From Flavobacteriales bacterium UBA2104 (lineage in GTDB: Bacteria; Bacteroidota; Bacteroidia; Flavobacteriales_D; Crocinitomicaceae), in contig DCYS01000003.1 in the NCBI GenBank assembly GCA_002331485.1, positions 139,161 to 203,160 of the forward strand: a DNA stretch of 64,000 nucleotides, given 5' to 3'. Position 1 is the stretch's first letter, and the number at the start of each line of letters is the position of its first letter. The notes beneath the pieces were generated by a model. The model had not been told where the DNA came from and did no database searches. It saw only the letters and a program-made list of their open reading frames with translations. The position numbers and the translations under genes were made by a program. This document shows positions 24,921 through 33,697 of this stretch, in pieces.

Positions 24921-26153
24921 ATGAAACAATTTGATATACCAACATTCTATAAATCACCAATAATCTCGAAAGTGAAAACTTTGAGAAAATCGAGCGATCC
25001 ACGAAAGAAGGATTTTACACCAACAAAACTAGATTTTGGCAGTGTTTCCTTTTACATCGCCAGGCATTTTGGATTTTGTTATGGAGTTGAAAATGCCATA
25101 GAAATATCGTACAAAGCGTTAAAAGAGAATGAAGGTAAACGTATTTATCTCTTAAGCCAAATGATCCATAATCCGCTTGTGAATGAGGATCTTCAATCTA
25201 ATGGAATTCGTTTTTTACAAGATACAGAAGGCAACGAGTTGATCCCTTTTGACGAGTTGAGTGCTGATGATGTAGTTATAGTTCCTGCATTTGGTACAAC
25301 CATCGAACTTGAAGAGAAATTAAATGCGATCGGTGTTGACGTGCAGAAATACAACACAACCTGTCCCTTTGTTGAGAAAGTTTGGAATCGATCGAAGAAG
25401 CTAGGTAAAGACAACCATTCCATAATTATCCATGGAAAGCATAAGCACGAAGAAACAAGAGCTACTTTCTCCCACAGTTCTGCGAATGCCCCATCCGTAG
25501 TTGTTAAGGATCTCAATGAAACGAAATCACTTGCCAAGGTGATCAAAGGAGAGTTATCAAAGTCTGATTTTTACAGTTTATTTGAAGGTAAGTACAGCGA
25601 AGGATTCGATCCAGACATTCACTTATCTAAGGTTGGTGTTGTAAATCAAACAACGATGCTTGCAACGGAAACTCAGGAGATCGCGGATTACGTTAAAGAT
25701 ATAATGATCGAGAAATATGGAGAGCAAGACCTAAAAGAACACTTTGCCGATACGCGGGATACACTATGCTATGCTACAAATGACAACCAGAACGCAACGT
25801 ATGGATTGATGGAAACGAATGCTGATCTGGCAATCGTTGTGGGTGGATTTAACAGTTCAAATACAACACATTTAGTTGAGCTGCTTGAGCATAAATATCC
25901 AACATTTTTCATACGAAGCGAAGCTGATATAAAAAGTAAAACAGAGATCGATCATTTTGACATTCACGACAAAGAAGTAAAAACGTCTGTTGATTTCCTA
26001 AACAAGGAGCAACCAAAGATCATACTTACTTCTGGGGCTTCATGTCCAGATGCATCTGTCGATGCTGTTTTAAGGAAATTATTGAGCTATTTCGATGATA
26101 CTAAATCAGTTGAAGAAGCCTTAGCAGAAGTTGCTCAAGAGATGAATAAATAA
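24921..26153 (+). CDS. ispH: 4-hydroxy-3-methylbut-2-enyl diphosphate reductase (IspH)
   Basis: IspH is the last enzyme of the MEP pathway, making IPP and DMAPP. The three cysteines that bind the iron-sulfur cluster are C53 (HFGFCYGVENA), C148 (NTTCPFVEKVW) and C375 (SGASCPDASV). The proton-donor glutamate lies in the NQTTMLATETQEI block. At 410 residues it is longer than the roughly 315-residue E. coli enzyme and belongs to the long form also found in cyanobacteria and other Bacteroidota. No other MEP-pathway gene is nearby. It directly precedes the SRP RNA gene. Confidence 0.96.
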   Translation: MKQFDIPTFYKSPIISKVKTLRKSSDPRKKDFTPTKLDFGSVSFYIARHFGFCYGVENAIEISYKALKENEGKRIYLLSQMIHNPLVNEDLQSNGIRFLQDTEGNELIPFDELSADDVVIVPAFGTTIELEEKLNAIGVDVQKYNTTCPFVEKVWNRSKKLGKDNHSIIIHGKHKHEETRATFSHSSANAPSVVVKDLNETKSLAKVIKGELSKSDFYSLFEGKYSEGFDPDIHLSKVGVVNQTTMLATETQEIADYVKDIMIEKYGEQDLKEHFADTRDTLCYATNDNQNATYGLMETNADLAIVVGGFNSSNTTHLVELLEHKYPTFFIRSEADIKSKTEIDHFDIHDKEVKTSVDFLNKEQPKIILTSGASCPDASVDAVLRKLLSYFDDTKSVEEALAEVAQEMNK

Positions 26154-26166
26154 TCTACAGGTTAAC

Positions 26167-26196
26167 TTGTAGAACAAAATCAATTTACTAAATTTG
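26167..26196 (+). promoter_or_regulatory. Promoter of the SRP RNA gene
   Basis: TTG at 26167-26169 (-33) and TAAATTTG at 26189-26196 (-7) are separated by 19 bp, an almost ideal Bacteroidota promoter. Transcription should begin near 26200, matching the base of the RNA stem. Confidence 0.8.
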
Positions 26197-26198
26197 CG

Positions 26199-26305
26199 GC
26201 GGGGTAAGTCTTGTACGACCAGCTCCCTCTGAATCCCCCAGGACGGGAACGTAGCAAGGGTAAGAGGTTGTAGCGGTGCGATGCAAGTAGCTTACCCCAC
26301 TTTTT
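26199..26305 (+). ncRNA. ffs: Signal recognition particle RNA, small bacterial (4.5S-like) form
   Basis: The ends pair: GGGGTAAG at 26201-26208 with CTTACCCC at 26291-26298, followed by a T-run at 26301-26308 that ends transcription. The apical part contains CCCCAGGACGGGAACGTAGC (26235-26254), which folds as CAGG-ACG-GGAA-CGT-AGCA: the GGAA tetraloop and asymmetric loop bound by Ffh. Length is about 105 nt, typical of the hairpin-only class lacking an Alu domain. It has its own promoter and is convergent with the acyl-CoA dehydrogenase gene. Exact ends are inferred from the stem and promoter. Confidence 0.93.
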
Positions 26306-26306
26306 T

Positions 26307-27986
26307 TTATATCTCCCACCCGATCAAACCCTTTATTTCTTCTAAACTTATACATTCCTCTGGTTCCTTGTGTTCGATCATTCTTTTTAAATAGTTCAGA
26401 CTTGGGTCGATCCAGGGTTTCGAACTTTCCCTGCGTTCATCTATCAAGAGGCAAAATTGGTAAATTGTAGTTAACGACTCAAAAAGGTATTTTGCAGCAA
26501 GTTCCATTTCTTCCTGTTCTTTGGTGTATATCGCTTGGATACTTTTCTCTAACCTGTCAGACTGCTTCAATATGAAATCACAATATTCTTCATTTTTATT
26601 GGCAGTCCCTTTAATAAACTTCAGCATGATCTTTAAGCCATCTGATTTGAAAGTAGCCCTTAACATATCGAGCGTCATGATATTTCCTGCACCTTCCCAA
26701 ATTGGCAAAACCATAACATCTCTCATGATCTTCGGCATTACACCATCCTCTATGTACCCAATTCCACCCATCAGTTCCATGCTTTCGCGAACAATATACA
26801 CTCCTTTTTCAGCAGTCCATTTTTTTGTCATTGGGGTTAACAATCGGTTCAGCTCTTTCGCTTTTGCATCACCATTATCAGCTTTATCCAGCATTTCAAT
26901 AGTATTCCATGTTAAATAAAACCCTGCAACATGAAGGGCTCCAAGTTCCCAGAATTTATCTCTGATCAATGCGTGATCAAGTGCAGTATTATTGAATGAT
27001 GTTCTATAGCTATTAAAGGTAAATGCTTCTATAAGTGCTCTTCTTGCACATGAAATTGCAGCAACGGCATTGTATAATCTAGAGAGGTTGATCATATCTG
27101 TCATGATCTTAAATCCTTTGAACTCCTCTCCTACTAATCGGGCTTCTGTTCCATTTAAAACACACTCGGCTGAAGCCATTGAACGAACTCCCAATTTATC
27201 TTTTAATCGAACAATTGGGAGTGGATTTCTAGATCCGTCTTTTTTGTTTTTTTCGATTAAAAAGATCGACAGTCCCTTGGTGCCTTTAATAGATTCATCT
27301 GTTCGTGCCAAAGCAAAAATAAGTTCTGCATTCACGTTACTACAAAACCACTTCTCCCCAAAGAGTTCGTAACGATCACCTTCAACTTTCTTTGCTTTAA
27401 CAATATTTCGACCAACATCAGAACCACCTGACTTCTCTGTCAGAAACATTGCACCTGTATATAATTCGTTAACATCAGTTGTTCCAATATGTGGTAGAAG
27501 TCGTTTTTTCGTATCGTCATCCAGATGAAGATCGATCAATCGTGCAACGCCATCAGTCATACATAATGGACAGTATTGCCCAGTTTCAGACATTGCATAG
27601 AGATATCCAGTGGCAAACCCCATTCGATGGCGTGACGTATTGTTTTGATCGAAGTCATTGTCCCATTTCAGTGAAAACATTCCTGAATCAACGGCAATTT
27701 TTAAAAGCTCCTGATAAGCCGGGTGAAACTCAACTTCATCTATATCGTTCCCAAAAAAATCTCTCTTTTTTAAAACTGGCGAATGCTTATCTGCTTTCAT
27801 AGACAATTCATCCATAACAGTTGCAGCATGCTCCCCAGTGCTTTGAAGGAACGGCTCTAGCTTTGACAACGATCTTTTGTCGAGGTTATTCTCTAAATAC
27901 TCTTTAAGGATCAGGTCGCTGTGATAAAAGTTTCTACTCTTTCTGAAATCATCTGAAACAACCTGGTTATTGATCTTATCCTTCAT
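26307..27986 (-). CDS. AidB-like acyl-CoA dehydrogenase
   Basis: The 559-residue FAD enzyme has an N-terminal part that matches AidB-like members (FFGNDIDEVEFHPAYQELL, about 78-96). The middle domain includes TGAMFLTEKSGGSDVG and the FAD-binding helical domain includes MELMGGIGYIEDGVMP. PIWEGAGNIMTLDMLR includes E431 at the position of the catalytic base in related enzymes. About 120 further residues follow, as in AidB. The family oxidises acyl-CoAs, but AidB itself has weak activity and binds DNA, so the substrate here is open. Its stop lies just past the SRP RNA T-run. Confidence 0.88.
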   Translation of the reverse strand: MKDKINNQVVSDDFRKSRNFYHSDLILKEYLENNLDKRSLSKLEPFLQSTGEHAATVMDELSMKADKHSPVLKKRDFFGNDIDEVEFHPAYQELLKIAVDSGMFSLKWDNDFDQNNTSRHRMGFATGYLYAMSETGQYCPLCMTDGVARLIDLHLDDDTKKRLLPHIGTTDVNELYTGAMFLTEKSGGSDVGRNIVKAKKVEGDRYELFGEKWFCSNVNAELIFALARTDESIKGTKGLSIFLIEKNKKDGSRNPLPIVRLKDKLGVRSMASAECVLNGTEARLVGEEFKGFKIMTDMINLSRLYNAVAAISCARRALIEAFTFNSYRTSFNNTALDHALIRDKFWELGALHVAGFYLTWNTIEMLDKADNGDAKAKELNRLLTPMTKKWTAEKGVYIVRESMELMGGIGYIEDGVMPKIMRDVMVLPIWEGAGNIMTLDMLRATFKSDGLKIMLKFIKGTANKNEEYCDFILKQSDRLEKSIQAIYTKEQEEMELAAKYLFESLTTIYQFCLLIDERRESSKPWIDPSLNYLKRMIEHKEPEECISLEEIKGLIGWEI

Positions 27987-28018
27987 TGTAGTTGATTAAT
28001 AGTGCATTGATAAAAATA

Positions 28019-28052
28019 AATAAAAAAGCCGCTTCAAAAAATGAAGCGGCTT
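28019..28052 (-). terminator. Intrinsic terminator of the gliding-motility-type repeat protein gene
   Basis: An 11 bp perfect stem, AAGCCGCTTCA (28026-28036) and TGAAGCGGCTT (28042-28052), has a 5 nt loop. On the minus strand a run of T follows. It lies 19 bp beyond the stop at 28071. Confidence 0.88.
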
Positions 28053-28070
28053 CAATAAAATTCGTTTCGA

Positions 28071-30746
28071 TTATCTGATCACATTCACAAAACCGTTGAA
28101 TTCGTATTTATTATCGTTTTCCTGGTCAAATGCTCTAATCTTCCAGATATACGTTCCATCTTTTACGATCTCACCATTATATGTGCCATCCCATGAAGCG
28201 TCAGGATCATGTGACTCCCAGATAATCTCGCCCCAACGGTTATAGATCTCAAGATCAAAATTATAAATATCAACTCCTTGTATAAATACTCTCCAATTTT
28301 GATTTAACTCATCTCCATCAGGAGTAAAGGTATTAGGAGCATAAAGAATAACTTCATTTTGAATACGTACAATTCTTGTTGTAGTATCCATACATCCGTA
28401 GCTATTCTCAACGATCAAAGTAACATCGTAGTTTTCTACCTCATTTGGATATACGAAAGTCGGATTTTGAATAAAGCTAAATGAAGGGTCAGCTCCATCT
28501 GCTATCCACTGATAATTGATGATATCGTTTCCAGATTGACTAAATGCATCTACTTCAGGTTCAAATACTGAAGCTGGATTAGGATTAACATAAAAAGCTG
28601 CTTCTGGATATGAATAACCATGAATTAGATCATTAAATATATTGAAGAAACTACATCCACTTTCGGTAACAACTTCCACAGTAATATCAAACAATCCTTC
28701 ACCAAATTCATGAGTAACTTCATCAAGACTGTTGATCGTATCGATCGTTCCGTCTCCAAAATCCCATACAGTGTAATCAATAACCTCTACTGTATTAGTT
28801 GTATTCTGGAATGTTACTTCAACTGGGAAACAAGCCCCTGTAATGTCAGGAGAGACCATTGGAGTAATATCTTCTGGGTAACGAATATTCATACAGTCTT
28901 GTGCCTCCGGTGAACCACACTGCTCACTTAATGTTACACAGTACTGTGAATTATCTCCTGGAGGCAAGACACCTAATGTATCTCCTGTACCAACAACATT
29001 ACCATTTAATGTCCAAGTATAAGTGTATGGAGAACTACCTCCTGAACCAGTTGCATATACTACAGCAGAATCACCATCACAAACAACCGTATCTGAAGCG
29101 ATCACATCAATTTGTAGAGGCGCTGGTTCACCGATCGTAACATCTAGATCAATCACACAGCCATTTGCATCAGTCACTGTAACAGTATGAGTTCCCTCAG
29201 GAAGATCATTTGCAGTTGCAGAAGTCGAACTTGAATTCGTCCATGAGTAAGTGTAAGGAGGAGTTCCTTGAGTTACTTCAACGGTAGCTGTACCGTCACT
29301 TCCAGAATTACATGTGGCATCAGTGGAATTAACCAAATTGATTAACATTCCTGGGATTTCATCAACTATAACCTCCGCAGTATCCTGACAACCAACGCCA
29401 GTTTCAACTGCAACGTGATATGTACCTGCAGATAATCCTGTAGCTGTTTGAGTTGTTTGACCTCCTGCATCATACCAGTCGTAAGTAGCAGTCGTTGGAA
29501 CAGGTGTTATGTTTACCGTTGCCGTACCATCACTTCCTCCTGGGCATGAGACCTGAGTATATGTGGTACTTAATGAGATCGGTGAGTCACCAATAACTAC
29601 GTTACCTGTAGCTTGACAACCAATAGCGTCAGTAACAGTTACTGTATAGTTACCTTGAACAAGTCCTGTTGCAGTTTGAGTAGTTTGATTATTAGGGTCA
29701 TTCCATTGATAAGTATAAGGCTGCGAACCACCGCTTGGAAGAGCTGTAGCTTCACCAGTTGCCTGAGAACAGAAATCATCTGTTCCATTCATAGCTACAT
29801 CCACAGTATTTACAGTGACCCAAGTTGTATCTGACGTCAACAGTTGCTGACCAACAGCACAAGAAGAGTAGTTAATAAAATATCCTATCGAATCTGATGG
29901 AGGCACTGGTGTAGGCGTAACAGTGATCTGGTTATTAGTTGAAGTATACGTTCCTCCTTCTGTATCTACCCATGAGACAGAGTTATTAGCAACAATATAG
30001 GCTTTGTATGTAATTGGGTTTTGTATATAATCATTTGGACCATTTGGAATCCATTCCTGACCGTCCAGGTTAGCAGTCCATTGAGTTGGGAAATTTCTTC
30101 CAGGTACTACGTGTGCGATTGTACCATTATCATTGTGCGTAGCTTCAATTGCGGCTCCACCGTTCCAAGCAACAACAGGCTTTTCATCAAGGAATACCTC
30201 AACCTTATTAGATCCTTCGTGCAGAACGATAGCTGAACAACCTAATTGCTGCGTACCAAACATGATCACATTTTTCCAAAGTGCGATGAATTGTCTGTTC
30301 GGTGCAGTACCAATAGTCGTATAACCAACAAATCCACCTGCTCCAGGATTGTAATCTTGCCAAGGTCCCATTACAGCATTGGTAGGTATACCTGCATTTG
30401 GAGCTGCATTATTTATAGACCAAGGAGAGTATCCATTCGCGTTACCTGGACCAAAAGTTAGATAACCATTTGAAGCTATAACACATTGATTATAGTTCTG
30501 ACCGTAAAACGTAAAGTTGAACCCAATAGGAACTGCTGGAGAGAATTGGTCATCATTCAAATTTACCTCAGTAACGTTATTTAAAAAGATAACGTTAGGA
30601 TTATTACTACCTGATGGACCACAAACCTCAATTGTAATTTGGTCACCCGCACAAATTGTAGCTGGATCACCCAAACACACTGTTTGTTGGGCATTACTTG
30701 TTAGTATAAAAAATACCGAAACTAAACATAGAACTAAATGTTTCAT
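28071..30746 (-). CDS. Secreted multidomain protein with SprB repeats, PKD domains and T9SS C-terminal sorting domain
   Basis: The 891-residue protein has a signal peptide (1-20, ending in SNAQ) and a beta-rich N-terminal domain (about 30-300). Three SprB-type repeats follow (about 315-388, 390-463, 470-540; each with xYxWxxxxxTxTATGLxxGxYxVxVTDxxGC), then an Ig-like unit (545-623). There are two PKD-like domains (about 630-705, with VWDFGDGT, and 715-795). The last domain is a gliding-motility C-terminal domain (800-891; APNTFTPDGDELN, YNRWGEIIWES, WDGTYNGE, DGTYIWKI). The last directs secretion by the type IX system and surface attachment. It is likely an adhesin or surface-coat protein; ligand unknown. 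Monocistronic with its own terminator. Confidence 0.93.
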   Translation of the reverse strand: MKHLVLCLVSVFFILTSNAQQTVCLGDPATICAGDQITIEVCGPSGSNNPNVIFLNNVTEVNLNDDQFSPAVPIGFNFTFYGQNYNQCVIASNGYLTFGPGNANGYSPWSINNAAPNAGIPTNAVMGPWQDYNPGAGGFVGYTTIGTAPNRQFIALWKNVIMFGTQQLGCSAIVLHEGSNKVEVFLDEKPVVAWNGGAAIEATHNDNGTIAHVVPGRNFPTQWTANLDGQEWIPNGPNDYIQNPITYKAYIVANNSVSWVDTEGGTYTSTNNQITVTPTPVPPSDSIGYFINYSSCAVGQQLLTSDTTWVTVNTVDVAMNGTDDFCSQATGEATALPSGGSQPYTYQWNDPNNQTTQTATGLVQGNYTVTVTDAIGCQATGNVVIGDSPISLSTTYTQVSCPGGSDGTATVNITPVPTTATYDWYDAGGQTTQTATGLSAGTYHVAVETGVGCQDTAEVIVDEIPGMLINLVNSTDATCNSGSDGTATVEVTQGTPPYTYSWTNSSSTSATANDLPEGTHTVTVTDANGCVIDLDVTIGEPAPLQIDVIASDTVVCDGDSAVVYATGSGGSSPYTYTWTLNGNVVGTGDTLGVLPPGDNSQYCVTLSEQCGSPEAQDCMNIRYPEDITPMVSPDITGACFPVEVTFQNTTNTVEVIDYTVWDFGDGTIDTINSLDEVTHEFGEGLFDITVEVVTESGCSFFNIFNDLIHGYSYPEAAFYVNPNPASVFEPEVDAFSQSGNDIINYQWIADGADPSFSFIQNPTFVYPNEVENYDVTLIVENSYGCMDTTTRIVRIQNEVILYAPNTFTPDGDELNQNWRVFIQGVDIYNFDLEIYNRWGEIIWESHDPDASWDGTYNGEIVKDGTYIWKIRAFDQENDNKYEFNGFVNVIR

Positions 30747-30849
30747 TTTTGTAAACCTGTTTTGTATTTAACAAACGCTTAAGACCTTGTTAAAGTTGCT
30801 TTTTTAAACGGTTTTTTAATAATTCTGTCTGACTGAACTATATTCTCTA

Positions 30850-31743
30850 TCAATTTGGAGTCAATATGAACTGTAGAATTTCATCATTATATTCTGATAT
30901 TCCGTAAAATACCGGAACGGTTTCATGTCCGGCACCCTCTACTCTAAGTGCTTGCTTCCAGGGACCAGCATGATTTTCAAAAACGATCTCACCGTGAGTT
31001 TTTATCGAAAGAAAGTCATCCGCCTTTCCATGCATCCACAATAAAGGCACTTGACATTTCTTTATTTCTTCAGCATTATCAATTTTGACGTCCACAAAGA
31101 AAGAAGCTGGCATATTTAGTAATGAAGCATCCTGCACCATAACTTCACTACTAGCAAATGGAGCCTCCAAAATAATTTTATTCGGTTGCAAACTGAATTC
31201 GTTTGAACCCGCTACCTCACAAGTAGGAGCACTACCCAGTGAGAATCCGAACATTACGAGCTGTTCACTATCAACACCTTGGTCTTTTAACCAGCTCAAC
31301 GCACCTTCAGTAGCATCATACATGTTTTGTTCGGTCGGATTCCCTTCAGAAAGTCCATAACCGGGATAATCGAACATCAGAACACCAAATCGTCCCTGAT
31401 AACCCAAATGGCTATATAGTTTTTGTCGAGACCAATAATAATCCATATGATCTCTATTTCCGTGACAATACAAGATAACCGTATCCTGATCTATTGTTGA
31501 AAGATCCCCAACGTATACTGCCTGAATCATTAATTCCTCTCCTTCACTTTGAATTGTGAAATCAAACTGATGAATATCTCCTTGAGGCAGTGAATATCCG
31601 ATTGGAAGTTCTAAACTTGACTCACCTTGATAGTTATCCAATTCATAAGATGTAAGCTCACTATTGTTGAACAAAAAATCATCTAACCTCTTACGACATG
31701 ACATTAAAGTGATGATTGCAATAAACAATACTATATATTTCAT
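30850..31743 (-). CDS. Lipoprotein alpha/beta hydrolase
   Basis: The ATG at 31743 gives MKYIVLFIAIITLMSCRKRL, a lipoprotein signal with Cys at residue 16. The core is an alpha/beta hydrolase: oxyanion region VILYCHGNRDHMDYYW, nucleophile elbow GFSLGSAP, acid region WMHGKADDFL and catalytic His in GAGHETVP. It resembles the BEM46/FSH-like hydrolases that act on small esters or amides. Substrate is unknown. Four bases after the preceding beta-barrel-like lipoprotein stop there is an in-frame TTG (31749), so the two genes form an operon. Confidence 0.85.
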   Translation of the reverse strand: MKYIVLFIAIITLMSCRKRLDDFLFNNSELTSYELDNYQGESSLELPIGYSLPQGDIHQFDFTIQSEGEELMIQAVYVGDLSTIDQDTVILYCHGNRDHMDYYWSRQKLYSHLGYQGRFGVLMFDYPGYGLSEGNPTEQNMYDATEGALSWLKDQGVDSEQLVMFGFSLGSAPTCEVAGSNEFSLQPNKIILEAPFASSEVMVQDASLLNMPASFFVDVKIDNAEEIKKCQVPLLWMHGKADDFLSIKTHGEIVFENHAGPWKQALRVEGAGHETVPVFYGISEYNDEILQFILTPN

Positions 31744-31753
31744 AACCAATAAA

Positions 31754-32467
31754 TTAAAATCTTCTTACAAATCCAAAATATAATCCTGTCGCTCCTCTTT
31801 CACCAGTGAGACTTACATAATCAACTACGATGTCTTGATTACTAGAAAATGGAGCTATCAATTTAAATTCAGATTTAAATGTCCACTTTTTCCAATTCAA
31901 GTCATGACCAATATTCAGCATAGGAACGATCCGTGTTGATTGTTTGACATCATGAGCACGCGTTCCATCTAATTCAAACCAAGTTCCGATACCAGCATAT
32001 AGCAGGTTTGCTTTAGGTTTTCCTCCTTTTGTCAGCAGATCATCCTGAACTTCCTGTCTATTATTATACCTCCAGTAATAATTAGCATCAAACTTGGGCC
32101 ATACTTTGAAATTATTACTATAAAAGTCTAATGCAGTATTGAAAGCAGGTGATATCGAAACTCCATGTTTCTGTTTTGGACCTTCGATCATTCGTATTGT
32201 TGCTCCTGCATCGAATTGAGCTACTCCGAAAACCGCTGCTGTACTATACCAACTTCCATACGCTGTTATGTTTGGCGTAATTCCTCTACCATATCCTATA
32301 GATGTAAAAGGCAAGGGAATCGTCGCTACACCAGGTATATTTGCTAATGGACCTCCCAGACTTGCGCTTATAGCACTTTCACCTTTCTCTAGTGGCTCAA
32401 CAAATCTTGAGGGACCGCAGCTAAAAAGAACCAAAGAACTTATGATAAAAACAATCTTCGACTTCAT
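31754..32467 (-). CDS. Outer-membrane-associated lipoprotein, beta-rich, unknown function
   Basis: The 237-residue protein has a lipoprotein signal (SSLVLFSCGPS, Cys at 17). The mature part has alternating strands rich in Gly, Trp and Tyr (GYGRGITPNITAYGSWYST; ANYYWRYNNRQ; LYAGIGTWFELDG) and ends in GLYFGFVRRF with a terminal Phe, as in small outer-membrane barrels. Combining a lipobox with a barrel-like body is not unusual in Bacteroidota. I do not recognise a family. It is the first gene of a pair with the alpha/beta hydrolase. Confidence 0.7.
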   Translation of the reverse strand: MKSKIVFIISSLVLFSCGPSRFVEPLEKGESAISASLGGPLANIPGVATIPLPFTSIGYGRGITPNITAYGSWYSTAAVFGVAQFDAGATIRMIEGPKQKHGVSISPAFNTALDFYSNNFKVWPKFDANYYWRYNNRQEVQDDLLTKGGKPKANLLYAGIGTWFELDGTRAHDVKQSTRIVPMLNIGHDLNWKKWTFKSEFKLIAPFSSNQDIVVDYVSLTGERGATGLYFGFVRRF

Positions 32468-32615
32468 ATCGATCTAAAACTTTACAATACAACTACAATA
32501 TTAAAGTATTTTGAATTTCTATTTCGCTGCATAACAAGAATGTTAAAAAGAGCATAATGTTAATAACCAGTTTTGTTCATCAAGTTACTTATCAATTTCA
32601 ACTTGACGCGTAAAC

Positions 32616-32623
32616 TATTTTTG
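32616..32623 (+). promoter_or_regulatory. Possible -7 box for the ACMSD gene
   Basis: TATTTTTG matches TAnnTTTG 37 nt before the ATG at 32661. No -33 element at standard spacing was identified. Confidence 0.3.
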
Positions 32624-32660
32624 GTATTTTCACGCTACAATTTTAAAACAAGACAAGATC

Positions 32661-33668
32661 ATGCTGAAAATTGACATGCACACCCACATTATCCCCAAAA
32701 CGCTTCCAAACTGGACTAAAAAATTCGGATATGGTGATTTTATTTTTCTTGAAGAAAAAGATGAAAGCACTGCTGATATGATGCAAGGAGGTAAATACTT
32801 TAGAACGATAAAAGAGAATTGCTGGGATGAGAAGGTTCGCATTGAGGAATATAAAGGAAATAGCACCCAGACCCAAGTAGTTTGTACTATCCCTGTAATG
32901 TTCAGCTATTGGGCAAAACCAGAAGATGGTCTGGAAGTAAGCCGATTTTTAAATGATCACATCATAGAATTAGTTAATCAGTACCCGAAGAACTATATCG
33001 GTTTAGGGACTATACCTATGCAGGACACTGATCTTGCGATCAAAGAGCTTGAGCGAATTCAGAAGCTTGGAATGGTTGGGATTCAGATCGGATCAAATAT
33101 CAATAATGAAAATCTGAGCGAAGAGCGATTCTTTCCAATTTTTGAAGCCTGTGAAAAGCTAGGCATGGCTGTAATGATCCATCCCTGGCAAATGATGGGC
33201 TTTGACGACATGCGAAAATATTGGCTCCCTTGGCTTGTAGGTATGCCTGCTGAAACTTCTCGAGCAGCGTGTTCATTGATATTCAGCGGTACGCTTGAGC
33301 GTTTACCAAATCTGCGCGTGTGTTTTTCTCATGCAGGAGGTTCATTTATCCCAACTATTGGCAGAATTGAGCATGGTTTTAATTGCAGACCTGATCTCGT
33401 TGCAATCGATAACAAGGTTAATCCGAGAGAATATCTGGGTAAATTTTGGGTAGATTGTATCACACATGATATTGATATGCTAAAATACATCCTTAATGTT
33501 CAAGTAAGTAACAGGGTTTGTTTAGGTTCAGATTACCCCTTCCCTCTTGGAGACCTGGATATCGGGAAGTTCATTGAAGAAAGTGATCTATCACAGCAAA
33601 CGAAAGAGGATATTTTCGCGAATTCCACATTGGAATGGCTTGACCTTGATAAAAATAATTATCTTTAG
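32661..33668 (+). CDS. 2-amino-3-carboxymuconate-6-semialdehyde decarboxylase (ACMSD)
   Basis: ACMSD removes a carboxyl group from the 3-hydroxyanthranilate oxidation product in tryptophan/kynurenine breakdown, diverting flux from NAD synthesis. The 335-residue protein follows the human enzyme closely in remembered blocks: ENCWDEKVRI, VMFSYWAKPEDGL, KYWLPWLVGMPAETS and DYPFPLGDL. Zinc-site residues are visible as H7 and H9 (MHTH), H174 (IHPW) and D291 (GSDYPF), with H224 in FSHAGG as the catalytic His. Other kynurenine genes are absent here, so the pathway must be encoded elsewhere or the enzyme acts on a related compound. Confidence 0.93.
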   Translation: MLKIDMHTHIIPKTLPNWTKKFGYGDFIFLEEKDESTADMMQGGKYFRTIKENCWDEKVRIEEYKGNSTQTQVVCTIPVMFSYWAKPEDGLEVSRFLNDHIIELVNQYPKNYIGLGTIPMQDTDLAIKELERIQKLGMVGIQIGSNINNENLSEERFFPIFEACEKLGMAVMIHPWQMMGFDDMRKYWLPWLVGMPAETSRAACSLIFSGTLERLPNLRVCFSHAGGSFIPTIGRIEHGFNCRPDLVAIDNKVNPREYLGKFWVDCITHDIDMLKYILNVQVSNRVCLGSDYPFPLGDLDIGKFIEESDLSQQTKEDIFANSTLEWLDLDKNNYL

Positions 33669-33697
33669 TCCTATCGCGTAACCATATATTAAAGGAA

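Noticed and set aside
26400..26430. GGTTTCGAACT as a tRNA T-arm
   Set aside because: It lies inside the acyl-CoA dehydrogenase gene and no acceptor stem or anticodon arm can be built around it. No tRNA gene was found in the window.
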